Below, piece after piece: positions 23,477-34,440 of a stretch of DNA of 64,000 bases. Position numbers and translations under genes: made by a program. Each line of letters begins with the position of its first letter. Positions within the stretch are counted from its first letter, which is position 1. Below the pieces are notes generated by a model, which saw only the letters and a program-made list of their open reading frames with translations, was not told the origin of the DNA and searched no databases. The DNA is from Pedinophyceae sp. YPF-701. Taxonomy: Eukaryota > Chlorophyta > Pedinophyceae. The stretch covers positions 2,131,763 to 2,195,762 of the forward strand of contig CAJZHL010000003.1 in the NCBI GenBank assembly GCA_916048055.1, given 5' to 3'.

Positions 23477-24870
23477 GATCAGGGTTCGTCCCCGGGCGGC
23501 CCGCCGCAGCCCAAGCGCGCGGCCGACCAGCTCCGCGACACGCTCGCTGGCATGACGGCCGGCGCAACCAACATCGCAACAGGGTGACCCCCCCCGAACG
23601 CACACGTCCGCGCCAGCCGGCCTCACACCACCAGCGCATGCCACGCCGGCTGTTGGCAGCTCGCGAGCGCCCGCGTCGCCCGTCGCCTCCGACATCACGG
23701 TGACCGCCGCGTCTCAGGGTTCCTCTGCGTCCCCTCCGGCGGTGCAGGTATCCGATGGACACCGTCAAGGTGCGGATGCAGGAGTTCAAGGGACACCGCC
23801 ACGCGTCCTCGTGGGAGTGCGCCAAACACATCGTCAGGTGCGACGACACGCCCCCGCCCGCGGCGCAGATGCTCCGCAGCTCTTGCAGAGGGGCAGGAAG
23901 ACTGGCCGGTCCCCTGCCAGCCGCCGACACGCGAATGATGCACGGGGGGTGTCCGAAGCAGAATTATGGCACGGATGGCGCGCAGGAACGAGGGGTTCTT
24001 CTCACTATATCGCGGCCTCATGCCACCCGTCATCGGCGGGGCGCTCGAGACGGCGCTGAGCTACTGGGCCTGCAACAAGGTGGGCGCACCTACTGTACGG
24101 CAGCGCAAACGCACCCGCCTGCAGCGCCCCCGTCCGCCCCCACGCGCCGCCCCTCCCGCGTCTCCCCGCAGACCATCAACGCGATATCCGGGCACACTAA
24201 GCCGGACGAGGCCCCGCTCCCCGTGGTGGCTGCGGGGGCCTTTGTCGCCGGCATCGTCCTCAGCCCCGTCCTGTCGCCGATGGAGCTGCTCAAGTGCCGC
24301 ATGCAGACCGCTGCGCCGGGCGAGCACAGCGGCTCCCTCGACTGCCTCCGGAAGGCCATCCGCGACGAGGGCTGGCGCGTGTTGCTGCGCGGCGTCCCGG
24401 GCACCATGGCGCGCGAGATGCCCGGCAACGCCGTGATGTTCACGGTGTACGAGGGGCTACAGCGCGGACTGGGTCTGCGCGGGGGCGACGGCGGCGCGAT
24501 GGGGTCGGACTGGGGCGCGACGATGGAGCAGGGGCGGCCCAGGGGCGTGTGGGAGCTGGCGGCGGGGATCGTGCGGGACGCGGGGACGGCGGTGGTGTGC
24601 GGGGGGCTGGCGGGGATGGTGATGTGGGGCGTCGTGCTGCCGGTCGACATCGCGAAGACGCGGATCCAGGTGTCGCACCCGGCGTCGGCGATGTACGCGA
24701 CGGGCGTGCTGGGGCACATGCGGCACGTGGTGCGCACGCGCGGGTGGGGCGGGCTGTACGCGGGCATCGGGCCCGTCATGGTGCGGGCGTTCCCGGCGAA
24801 CGCCGCGCAGTGGCTCGCATGGGAGGCGGTGGTGCGCGTTTACGACGACATGGCGCGGGAGGGGGGTTGA
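23477..24870 (+). CDS. Mitochondrial carrier (SLC25), ornithine/basic amino acid type
   Basis: An inner mitochondrial membrane transporter with three repeats of two helices. Exons: 23477-23583, 23748-23837, 23962-24079 and 24172-24870, about 337 residues plus an unplaced start. The three carrier signatures are YPMDTVKVRMQ (first), LSPMELLKCRMQT (second) and LPVDIAKTRIQV (third), each Px(D/E)xx(K/R)x(K/R). The second signature with Glu and the C-terminal AFPANAAQWLAWE resemble the ornithine and carnitine/acylcarnitine branch; ornithine or another basic amino acid is the best guess, but substrate cannot be settled by reading alone. The stop lies 92 bp from that of the convergent neighbour. Confidence 0.88.
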
Positions 24871-24962
24871 CACGCCCCGCCCCTGAACGGCGGAGCGCCT
24901 GTGATCCACGACAACGTGTCGCGCAGCTCACACGCTGCGTCGCGCGCCCACCCGCCCAGGCG

Positions 24963-26358
24963 TCAGCTCGGCTCCCCGCTGCGCTCCACGAACCGCAACA
25001 AATCCGCCGCCCTCGCGTCGCCGAGCTCGCGCGCAGGCGACGCCGGTCCCTCCCCGCTCGACTTCGCCCCCTCCGCGCCCGCCTCGCCCGCCGCGCCCGC
25101 ACGGAACCGCTCGAGGCGCGCCTGCAGCTTGGCGGCCACGTCGTCGACCGCGCTCCACACCTCCTGCAGCTCCGGGTCGCCGTGCCAGCGATCCTCCGCG
25201 CCGTCGTCCCTGTGAGCGGAGTCGCCGCGGCCCGACTGCCGCGCGTCGAGGGCCGCGGTCTCCCGGCTGGAGAGCGACGCGCCCGAGTGGCGCACGCGGA
25301 ACGAGCCGCCGCCGGCGAACGCGGCGGTCGTGGCGGAGAGGCTCGTGGGGAGGGGCTGCAGCGGGCGGAGGCCCGTGGGGTGCCGCGGGTCGGGCTGGCC
25401 GGGGAGGGCGCGCGGTTCCGGCGCGGAGGGGCCTGCGCCGTCTGCCTGGGGCACTCGCCGCGCGCACTCGCGCGCGATTTGGCGGAAGAGGCGCTTCGAG
25501 CGGCCCTTGCGCACGCGGGACATCTCCTGGGCGAGGGCGCGGAGCTCCGTGATCTGGGCTTGCGAGCAGCTTGCCAGTGCTTGCACCAGCGCCTCGTCGC
25601 TGGGCTGCGGAGCGGGAGCGGCGGCGGGCGCGGCGTCAGCGGGGCGCAGCTCGCGGGGCACGCATGCGGGGTGCGAGGACACGTGTCGCAGGGGCCGGTC
25701 GCGGCCGGAGCAGGCCGCGTGCCGCGCTCGACTGGCGCGTGCAGGTGTGAGGCGCACCTCCTGGCCGCCCGGGACGCCCGTGCGCAGGCGTTCGAGCGAC
25801 TCTCCGTCGCCCGACAGCGCGAGCAGCAGCCTCTCGATCGTGTGCCCTTCCACGACCGCCGACGTCGTCGCGCCATCGACTTCGTACCTCCTGTAGCACA
25901 CGAGCAGGCGGACACGTCACGGGGCCGCCACGAGACGCGCAGGGGGGCCGGACGGAGGAGGTGCTCCCTACGAGAAGGCGCCGACGCACCGCACAGCTCT
26001 CGCGAGCGGCGCGAGAGGCCGCACGGCCGCATCCAAGGAGTCAGAGCGCCAGGACGCAGCGGTCGCGTGCGCGGCGCTCGACGCCGCAGCGCTCGCCGGG
26101 CCATTGCGAGCATTGTGGCCGCGCGTGCCGCCACGCCGCGCACCTGTGAATGAGCTGCACGGCCTTCTGCGAGCGCGTCCGCCGCGGCTGCACTGCCTCG
26201 GGCCCCCCCGACGTGCCTCCAGCCCTCGCGTCCGGCGAAGCGGGGCCGCGACTGCCCGGCGTCCGCGCGCCCGCCTCGACGTCGTCGCCGAAGACGTCGC
26301 CGGACGCAGGCGGCGTCGCGATGATGGGGGGCCGCGGGGCCCCAAACAAGCTACGCAT
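24963..26358 (-). CDS. Uncharacterised protein, two exons
   Basis: I do not recognise this protein. Exon 1 (26358-26144, ATG start) and exon 2 (25890-24963) join in phase 2 to give 380 residues. Exon 1 is Pro/Gly/Ala-rich. Exon 2 opens with a compact segment (YEVDGATTSAVVEGHTIERL) that looks folded, followed by a basic helix-rich part (SRVRKGRSKRLFRQIAREC) and a long Ser/Ala/Glu-rich tail that looks disordered, with an amphipathic helix around LQEVWSAVDDVAAKLQARLE. No signal peptide or membrane helix is evident. The coding call rests on an open frame, a clean splice pair and the lack of a competing gene. Confidence 0.6.
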
Positions 26359-26942
26359 CCTGCTGCACCGCTGGGACCGGGCTCGAAGCTACCTCGCGGT
26401 GCGGGGCCGGGTTGAGAGTAACCCGGAGCCCCGGGGCGCGCGGCACGTGCCGGCGCTCGGTGCACAGGCAGGGCGCAACCCCCCCGCCTGATGCGTGCGA
26501 CAGCCTGGCGGTCGGGCGGCCGGGGCCGGGCCCGGCCGGGGCGCGCTGCCGCGCGCAGAGTGCGTGCGTGGGCGGGCGGCTCTCGTCACTGCGGCGACAG
26601 CCCTCCACGAACCTTTCCGTCGTTTCGAACGAGCCACGCCAGTCCGCGCTTGAGCACCAGAACCGCGCCCCTTGCCACTCAAGCGCGCGAGGCCCTCCTC
26701 TCAGCGAGCGGAAGGACTCTGCTTCAAACTGCGCCGCCCACCGTTGCGGCCACGCACGTTTTTCTCCGGACACCGCTCCGGAGGAGGAGCTCGTTGGCCG
26801 GGCGCCAACTCCACGCGCTGGCTTCCTGCTCGGTCCCCGCACGCGAGCAAGGGATCCGGGACGGCGCCGAGCTTCACCGTAGGGGTGCGACCGGCGGAGC
26901 TCAGGCCGGCAGGTTCACGGGCGACGACGGACCGGGGCGAAG
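26359..26942. promoter_or_regulatory. Divergent intergenic region
   Basis: 584 bp between the start codons of the unknown gene (-) and the dynein light chain gene (+). It should contain both promoters. No gene or clear motif is visible. Confidence 0.45.
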
Positions 26943-27667
26943 ATGGCAGATGCAGCTGCAGCGGCTACCGACGCCACGTTCGTCGGAGACGAGGTGGGGA
27001 CGGTGATCAAGGATAGCATTGACGAGGTTCTGCAGAACCAGCAGTACGAGCCACGGCAGGTGGGCCGCCCCAAGCGCACGCCGCCCCCCCCGCATGTCAC
27101 ACTGTGCCGTGGAGCGCGGGGGGCGCAGCGCCTCGCTGCGGAGGCCGCCAGCGCCGGACCCAGCCGCGCGCTGCCTCTCTTTCCCACCGCTCGCCTCAGC
27201 GGGGGGGACTCGCCGGGCGGCGTGCCCGCCCGGCGCGGCACGACGCGCGCAACCGCATGCCCACACCCACGCCGGGCCTCCGCCGACGCAGGTCCCACAA
27301 TGGACGTCTTCGTGCCTGGAGACGTGCGTCCGGAAGCTGACGAACCTCCAGAAGCCCATGAAGTACATCGTCACCTGCGTCATCATGCAGAAGACGGGTG
27401 CGCTCCCCTCCCGCCACACCAACACGCCACGCACGGGCGCCCCCACGGCGCCCAGCGCGGCCCACGCAGCGGCCCCCGCTCGAGCGCGCCCGCACGCGCC
27501 ACGGCGCCGCCCACCGCGCGCCCGGACGCCCCCGCGGCGGTGCAGGTGCGGGACTGTGTACGGCGTGTTCCTGCTGGTGGGACAACGCGATGGACGGGAG
27601 CAGGACGTTCCGGTGGGAGAACAAGACGATGTACTGCCTCGTGACCGTGTTCGGGCTCGCCATCTAG
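26943..27667 (+). CDS. DYNLT: Tctex1-type dynein light chain
   Basis: A small dimeric subunit that binds dynein intermediate chains and links cargo or axonemal components. Three exons (26943-27059, 27292-27397, 27546-27667) give 114 residues, the family's normal length. Conserved blocks are [16 protein letters not shown], the Cys/Trp-rich TACSCWWD turn and the C-terminal [17 protein letters not shown], which matches animal and algal DYNLT1 closely. All splice phases agree and the ATG lies in a good context. Dynein subunits are absent from angiosperms and some non-flagellate algae, so this argues that the organism keeps dynein and probably a flagellate stage. Confidence 0.96.
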
Positions 27668-28849
27668 GCTCGCGGCCACGCAGCGCGCGGCGTGAGTGCA
27701 GTGTGATGTCGTGCGCGGCCACTGCGTGTCTCGGGCTCACCCGTCGCCGCGGGGGAACGGCGGAAGGCGCCACGCCGCGGCGCGCAGGCCGGTGTTCGTC
27801 GCCGTAACCTGCAGCGCGTCGGCGCCTGTCTTCGCGGTACGCCTGTCGTGAGGAAATCGGGGGCGCGCGCCGGCCGACTAGCACGCGGCGGCGGAGGGTG
27901 GCTCGGTCAGCCGCTCTCGCCAGTTGCCACGATCCTCGTCAGCCCATGTCGGCACGGCCGCGTCTCGCGAACAGGGCATGGGTGGACTCGGATGAAGGGC
28001 ACGCGGGGCATAGCATGGCAGCCAGCTCCGAAAGTCGAGATCTGCCACGCGCCGGGACGCATAGGCTGGGGTGGGTGGATCCCGGCGCTGGCTTTGCGGG
28101 TCTGTGGGGGGTTCAGGTCCCGCCTGCGCGTCAGGGAGGGGGGGGGACAGTGGAACGGCGCCAACTGCGCGGCAAGATGTGCCGGTCTCGACGACAGCGC
28201 AGCGCTGTATGGCCCCGAACATCCGTGCGCCGTAGCCAGGCCTCGTGCGCGTTCATCCCGAACCCGCAGGGCACGTACAGCAGCGAGCTTGCAGGGGGGC
28301 GCGCGTGCGTCCAGCGGGCCTACGGGCCATGGTCTCGGCCTGAACCGATACCCTCTGGACATTATAAGTGGCAGCGGTTCGAGGCCATGGCACAGGGGCC
28401 TTGCTGCTATCCACCCGGAGTGACTTCTGGCCCGCATGTAGTCTACTCGACGTCTGAAACGACGCTGAAAGGGGAAGACGGTCACTGCGCCGCGACGAAC
28501 ATACCGCTTCCAGGAGCAGGTGATAAGGTAAGAATGGGGTGCAGATTGCGCCCCCGTCAGCGCCACAGCGCCACGTCGACTGTGTTGCTGCCTTCTCCTC
28601 GCCGAGCTCGTGCTGATTCCGCGACCGACGGCCTGCATTCAACGCTCCGGCGGCGCTTTTGCTCCAGATCTATCACGCGCTGCGCGTTCGTGCCACCTTG
28701 GCGCGTGCACCGCGGCGGTATGCCCTCAGGGCTGCTGCCCCACTAGGTCGGATAGTTCAACCTTTGCCTGACGCTCGGCAGCGCCACATTCCGCCGGTCT
28801 CGCCGGGGAGCGATGCAAGAGGCTCCGTTTGGCGCGTGGTGGGGCGCAG
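27668..28849. other. Intergenic stretch, probably with 5' exon(s) of the PP2C gene
   Basis: About 1.2 kb without a recognisable domain. The PP2C gene downstream lacks its N-terminal metal-binding motif, so one or more of its exons may lie here. ATTATAAGTGG at about 28360-28370 resembles a TATA box but is unsupported. Confidence 0.4.
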
Positions 28850-30821
28850 GAATCCCGGAAGGCGTGCCCCGCCCCAAGAACATGGCACCTCTTTGCGGTC
28901 TGCGACGGACACAACGGGCGCACTGCCTCCTCGTGGCTGTCGGGGAAAATCAAAGACGCCATCGCAGCGAGGATGCCGCACGGACCGCCACCTCCCCGCG
29001 ACACCGAGGAGGCCGAGACGTGGATTGCTGCTCTCCGGCACGCAGTGGAGAAGGTGCGCTCCGCCGCGCGTGCCCCCGCCGCGCGCGCCCTGATTTCGAC
29101 GCCCTCTGGCATGTTACACGTGCCAGCTGGCGCCTCGGTTGCGTCTCGCACGCCGCCGTCTCGCTGCCCATGCCGGGGCCGCAGGCCCTTTCCGCGCCCC
29201 AAAGGTGCACACGGCGCCACGCTGGCACGCCGCCGTCCCGCGCCGCCGCACCGGTCACCGATCCCGCCGCTGGGCTGGACACCGGCCGTGCTGCGCAGGC
29301 AATCATCCATCTGGAGGAGGACTTCGCGAAGGTGGCGACCGAGTCGGGGTGCACGGTCACGGTGGTCGTCGTCGTGGGCTACGTCGTGACGGTGGCCAAC
29401 GCGGGCGACTCCACGTGCCTCCTCGACACGCGCGCGGGGATCGAGCAGCTCAGCACGGACCACCGCATCGAGGACAACTTCGTCGAACAGAAGCGGCTGC
29501 TGCAGGCGGGGGGCTTCCTGGCCCGGCTGGACGCGGCGGCGATGGGGCCGTGCTTCGACGAGCCGACGCAGGACGGCCAGTTCCCGGGCTTCGGCCCGCT
29601 GCGCGTGTGGCCGGGCGGGCTCGCGCTGTCGCGTGCGTTCGGGGACTTTGACGTGGGGGAGTTCATCCTGTGTCAGCCCTACGTGCAGCAGGTGATGCTG
29701 CCGCCGAGCGGGGGGCGCATCGTCGTGTGCAGCGACGGGATCTGGGACAGCTTCGAGGAGTACGCGCAGGGGGTGCGGCACATCCGGAAGTTCGCGGGGG
29801 GCGCGGCGGCGGAGCGGCTGAACGCGTTCGCGGTGCGGTGCCACGGCGTCACGGACGACAACACGGCCGTAGTGGTGGACGTGCTCCCCTCGCGCGACGC
29901 GACCTGGCCGCGGCTGGTCGGCGAGGACGGCGGCGCCGGCGGGCTGTGCGGGATGTGTGCGCGCCGCCCCGCGGTCGAGGAGCACGACGCGGTCGCGAAG
30001 GACCGCGGCGAGGTGGTGCCGATCAGCAGCATCGACTGCGCGGACGGCGTTGGCCCGGTGCTGCAGCCAGGCCTGACGACGAAACTGCGGAAGAAGATGC
30101 AGGGCGAGGCGCGGGAGCTCGCGAACGCGTACCGCAGCGCGCTGCGCCTGAAGGAGGACGAGATGGAGGCCAGCGAGGTCAGCGACGTCCCGACAACGGC
30201 GTGCGGCGTCAAGAAGCGGGCGATGGCGGACCCCAGCGTTAGGGGCGGCTCGCTGTTCGCGGACATGGCCCGCATGCTGGCCGTGTCGCAGGAGCGCGCG
30301 GAGGTGGTCAGCGCCCTCGTCGAGCAGCTGGACAAGACGGCGCCGCGCTCACAGCCGGACTGGGCGGAGGCGGAGGGGCACGACACTGAGCACAAGCACA
30401 AGGTCACGCAGCACGAGCGGATAGAGCGCGCGGCGCGGGCGGCGGTGCTCTTGCTGCAGTCCAAGGTCCCGCTGAAGCTCACGCGGATCAAGCAGCACGC
30501 GGAGCAGCCGCGGCAGTCCGTCGACAGGCCCGAAGAAGATGCCGGTGAGTGCTGCGTGCCGTGTGGTGGTTCGCGCTGGGCCTTGAGTCTTCCGGATGAG
30601 CCACGGACGCGCTCGCGACGTTCCCGCGGCGGCGCCTCATGCCTGTTCCTCTCGTGCTTGTTCTCGCAGCGTCCAGCTCGGCCCCGGAGACTCCTGTGCC
30701 GCGGCCCCAGGCTAGCCTGAGCCGCCGCGCGACGAACACGGCTCCCGGCGAGGGCGCTGAGCACGACGGCACGAAGCGCAACCCGGTCGACAATCGCATT
30801 CACATCGACCAAGACCCTTAA
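28850..30821 (+). CDS. PP2C-family (PPM) Ser/Thr protein phosphatase
   Basis: A metal-dependent phosphatase. Exons: 28850-29053, 29299-30544 and 30670-30821, with compatible phases (0 and 1). PPM motifs in order: FAVCDGHNGRTA (motif 2), ESGCTVTVVVV, VANAGDSTCLLD, STDHR, GGLALSRAFGD, VVCSDGIWDS and DDNTAVVV, giving three of the usual metal-binding Asp positions. The N-terminal RxxMED-type motif that normally supplies a further acidic ligand is not found in the exons I can place, so an upstream exon is missing from the model. Beyond the catalytic core, about 280 residues form a Lys/Glu/Ala-rich, probably helical extension of unknown role. Cell location not predictable. Confidence 0.85.
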
Positions 30822-31293
30822 GACTGATGGCGCAGGGCCCGACTGAGTGCCATGAAACGTGGTCACCAGATGGACTGCACGTTGGTGGCTCTCTGGGCAC
30901 ATCGCCGTCGGCTTCCTTGCGAGCACGTTCACGCCCTCTTCGGTGTGCAACGAATCGCTTTGCGCCGTTCCGCACTGGTGAGCAACTTGAACACGCCGCC
31001 AGCAACACAACTTACCCCGGCTCGCTGCTCCAGTCCTGCGCCGACAGGCTGTCAGCGGGAAGGGTGCACGGCCCACTAAACGTCTACTCGGCTTCCCTCC
31101 CTTCGGCGCGGTGGTGTGACAACGTCATCGTGACCTCCGCGACGGGCTAGCAGCGGCTCGCGCGGCCCCGTACCGCGTGCGCTGCTCGCCGCGCTCCGCC
31201 CCCGCCTCAGCGCTCGCGCTGCCAAGCCGCGCCCTCCCCGGCACGCGTTCCGCACCCCGCGTGGCGACGCTGCGACGCAGCAACAGCCCTGTT
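30822..31293. other. Spacer upstream of the ELIP array
   Basis: Unique sequence at first. From about 31150 it resembles the 5' flank of ELIP copies 2 and 3 with several small indels. From 31294 it reads as identical to them. It probably contains the promoter of ELIP copy 1. Confidence 0.5.
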
Positions 31294-32711
31294 GTCACCG
31301 TCCCGCGGGCGGGCGCCGGCGTCCGAGCGCCTGCCCGCGCCGCGCCCCGCCCGCCACACACCTGCAGCGTGCGCCGCACTGCCGCACGCGCTCCCGCAGC
31401 CCCCGCCCACCACGCCCGGGGCCCCTTTTCTCCTGAGCCACGAAGCGCTCCAACACATCTCCCCCCCCGCCCGCGGGGCTTCATTGCCGCGGCCGGCGCC
31501 CCCCGCACGGCACTCCTGCACTCTGGCGAACAGGAACATCCGTCTCACGACCGACCCAATACCTACGAACTCTCTCAAGATGATCGCCGCCAGGACTGTT
31601 GCCCTCCCCAGCGCTGCCGCCCTCCACAGGGCGCAGCCCAAGGCCGCTGCGGCCCGGCGCACTGCGATGCGGGTACGTCGCTGACCCGACACATGTGCGA
31701 GCAGTGCGATGCGTGCGCGGGTGACGCGCGCGTCGCCGCAGCGACGCGCCGCGGGACGCCTGGCCGCCAGGGCCGCTCCTGGCCCAGACACGTTTGCGTG
31801 CGGGGCGGGCTGGCGGGGCGTGTGCGGGCGCTGCGGGGCGCGCGGGCGCGTCTGCGCGTCACTGCGCGGGCGCGGCGCGGTCTTGTGGCGCGGTATCAGC
31901 CCTCGCGCGGCCTGCCCCGGACAGCCCCACTGCTGGTGGCTCACAGAGGCCGGGCCGCGGGAGGGCGGCTGGGGGCGCGTTGCGGGCGCGTGGAGCGGCG
32001 GGGCGTGCTTGTGCGGTGTGTGCGGGGGTGCTGACGTGTGCGTGTGCGTGGGTTTGCGTCCGCAGGTGCGCGCGACGGAGGGTGATGCCGAGCCCTCCAA
32101 CGCGGAGCCGGAGGAGGAGTTCGTGCCGATGCAGCCGCCGCTGGCGACGGACAAGCCCAACCCGTGGAAGGCGATGGAGGTGACGTCGGTGGGCCCGGAG
32201 CTGATCAACGGGCGCATGGCGATGGTGGCGTTCGTGGCGCTGCTGGGCGCGGAGCTGTCGACGCACGAGACGCTGGTGCAGCAGTTCATGGAGGCGAAGA
32301 ACGAGGTGGGGCTGCTGGTGGCGCTCTTCACGGTGGCGACGCTGGTGCCGCTGTGGCGCGGCGCGGACGGCAAGGCCGTGGGCCCGCTCAACCGCCAGGC
32401 TGAGATCTGGAACGGGCGCGCGGCCATGATCGGCTTCGCGGCGACGATGTGGATCGAGCTGAACACGGGCCACGCGCTCTTCTAAGCGAGCCGCGAGGGA
32501 CCCCACGTAAGCATAGCAAGACACCGCAGGCCGACATAGACGCACCGCGATTGGTGCACCACTGTAGCAGCATTGTAAGACGCCCACGGCAGGCCGCGCA
32601 CACGGTGGTCACTCGGGAGCCCGGACTCACTCGGTGCATGTGCGGCGAGCAGGCTGTGCGGCGAGCAGGCTGTGCGAGCGCGACTTGCTCGCGCTGCTCG
32701 CAGTGGACAGC
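31294..32711 (+). repeat. Homogenised ELIP unit, copy 1
   Basis: About 1.42 kb that reads as identical, by eye and by identical translations in several frames, to 34441-35858 (offset +3147). It includes the 5' flank, both exons, the intron and a 3' flank with a short internal duplication (GGCGAGCAGGCTGTGC twice near 32643-32671). Sequences outside this tract are clearly diverged. Confidence 0.9.
31580..32485 (+). CDS. ELIP: Early light-induced protein (ELIP), copy 1
   Basis: A thylakoid pigment-binding protein that protects against excess light. Exon 1 is 31580-31672, the intron 31673-32065 and exon 2 32066-32485, giving 170 residues. The first ~32 residues (Ala, Arg and Ser, no acids, ending around MRVRA) form a plastid transit peptide without a preceding signal peptide. 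Three membrane helices follow: helix I with the chlorophyll-binding motif ELINGRMAMVAFVALL, a middle helix (GLLVALFTVATLVPLW), and helix III with EIWNGRAAMIGFAATMWIE. The repeated NGR-AM motif is diagnostic of LHC/ELIP proteins. The protein is predicted to be identical to copies 2 and 3. Light or stress induction is usual for the family; nothing in the sequence shows it directly. Confidence 0.96.
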
Positions 32712-32870
32712 AACCAAACGACGAAAATGTTGTGCCCGTGCGCCGCTCGCTGTTTGACGGGCGTCGCTGTCGGCCTGATCCGACGCCGCGGCGCGTCCTT
32801 AGGGGTTCCGGTGCCGGCGCTCTGCTGCCCGTGGTGGCGTGCAACATGTCAAGCAGGAGCATGTCCCCGC

Positions 32871-33507
32871 TCACTGAGGTGAGGTGAGGTGTCACATTCT
32901 TCGCGTCGTCAGCCATAAGGCTTTGGGACCTGAAAAGATCATTCGACTAGGTGGCGAGTCATGCTAACCCCGCACCGTTATGGTAGCAACAGGTTCGGCA
33001 GCTGTGACAGAGTCGGCCTGGAGCAGATCCTCGATGCCACGAGCAAAGATCGCCATGCCTCGCTGATTCGGCAGGTTCAGGAGATAACGCACTGCAGCGT
33101 TGGCAGCGGCTTCCGAGTCGAGTGTTGCAGCGCCGTACAGGTCCTCGAGGTGCTGGCGTAGCCGGCGGTTGAGAGCGAAGCAGCGGCGCTGTCCAACAGT
33201 TGCCGTGGACGACAGGGGCGCATCGGCGGCGGGCGGGGGTGGCAGCGTGAGGTGCCCAGACGAGTCCATGGCCAGGCCCGCTCGTTCCCGGAGAGAGCGT
33301 ACCGCTGGGGCGCAGCAGTCCAGCAGCAGGTGGCGGAGGTCCTCCGGGGCGGGCGATGCCGCCACGTCCACGCAGAAGCGGCAGACTTTCGACGGGTGCG
33401 ACAGCGGTGTGTGTTGCCACTGCTGCTCCTGGTCCGCCATGGCCATCGTGGAGGTGCGCAGCCTCGTAGCTCCCACACGCAGGCGGGATAGGGCACGGCG
33501 GTCACTG
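32871..33507 (-). mobile_element. 5'-truncated non-LTR retrotransposon fragment with 6-bp target-site duplication
   Basis: The insert occupies 32877-33501 and is flanked by TCACTG at 32871-32876 and 33502-33507. The spacer between copies 2 and 3 has the uninterrupted site (CCGCTCGCTGTAAAGAGG near 36027-36044), so the boundaries are visible directly. On the minus strand the insert encodes the tail of a LINE-type protein (stop at 32964) with a C-terminal zinc-finger-like CRFC-ED-RHLLLDC pattern, and ends in CACCTCACCTCACCTC, a short tandem tail like those left by target-primed reverse transcription. Only the 3' end of the element was copied. Confidence 0.85.
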
Positions 33508-34440
33508 TAAAGAGGGCTGGTCGAGCCGTGGTCTGAAGACACAGCGTGACGGTTCGACACGCGGTGCGGGGCCGCATCTTCACAGTCGCCGAACGCTCGA
33601 GGCTTGAGACTGACGCGGTTGTTACATGTCAGAGGTACGGGCACCCCGGACCGTACCGCTGCACGCGCCACCCGCTGGCTCGAGCGTGACCTCTCGAGCA
33701 CCAAGTGGTCGCTCTCTAGGTCACACTTCACAAGACTCCCTCGTCACTATCCTACACGGCGCCTACGTCGCCGCGCACACCACACAGGGACCTCTGGACG
33801 AGAGTCCCCTGTGACATTACACTTGTCTAGTCCCCAAGGGTGTCAATGCAGCTTGCGGTCGTCAGACCCCTGACCTGTGACCCTATCGTCAGGGAGAAAT
33901 CCTAGTAGAAGCAGGACGACCGCGTGTGCGCGTTCCGGGAGGTTGAGCATGCACCGCACCACGAGCAACCTTTCATGCACCTCGATGGCATGCGGATGCC
34001 ATGTGCATCGCAGTAGCTTCACATCGCTGTAGCACAATGCGGCAGCTAGGTAGCGCTGCAGCACGCCGGATAGGGTGGCGCAGCTTCGTAGGCCACAGCG
34101 CGACTGTCAATGATCCAGCACAGCTGCGGAACACACAAAGAGCGGACACCGGCCCGCCGCGCCCCCGAGTATCGCGTTCTGACGGGCGCTCGATCAGGAC
34201 CGGCTCTGGGCTCTATCATGGCGGATAGACGCAGCGCGGCCGTGCAACGGCACAGTGCTGTGATGGCAGTGTTGAAACAGCGGCTCGCGCGGGCCCGGAC
34301 TGCGTGCGCTGCTCGCCGCGCCGCGCCCCCGCCTCAGCGCTCGCGCTGCCACGCCACGCCCTCCCCCTCCCCGGCACGCGTTCCGCACTCCGCGCGGCGC
34401 CCCCCTCGTGCGACGCAGCAACAGCACCTGCAGCCCTGCT
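33508..34440. repeat. Diverged inter-ELIP spacer 1
   Basis: This spacer is homologous to 36036-36652 between copies 2 and 3 (shared stretches include GGCTGGTCGAGCCGTGGTCT and GTCAGGGAGAAATCCTAGTA) but differs by many substitutions and indels, unlike the genes themselves. It also holds the insert at about 33624-33826. No gene is supported. Confidence 0.75.
33624..33826. mobile_element. Short MITE-like insertion in spacer 1
   Basis: About 203 bp present here but absent from the matching position of spacer 2, where GCGGTTGTT runs straight into CTAGTCC (about 36140-36156). Near its ends are imperfect inverted words, ATGTCAGAGG on the left and CCTGTGACAT on the right (reverse complement ATGTCACAGG; 9 of 10 match). 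TTGT flanks both sides and may be a target duplication. There is no coding capacity. A small non-autonomous element is likely, but a deletion in spacer 2 could also explain it. Confidence 0.55.

Noticed and set aside
28360-28370. ATTATAAGTGG as a TATA box for the PP2C gene
   Set aside because: Position relative to the transcript start is unknown and the gene's first exon is unplaced.
31709-32065. ATG inside the ELIP intron in frame with exon 2, giving a 258-residue product
   Set aside because: The extra part is GC-driven low complexity with no targeting features, and the spliced model gives a standard ELIP with transit peptide.
31207-32466. 419-codon minus-strand frame over ELIP (recurring as 465 and 449 codons over copies 2 and 3)
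   Set aside because: Antisense to the ELIP exons and intron. It recurs only because the copies are identical; no domain.
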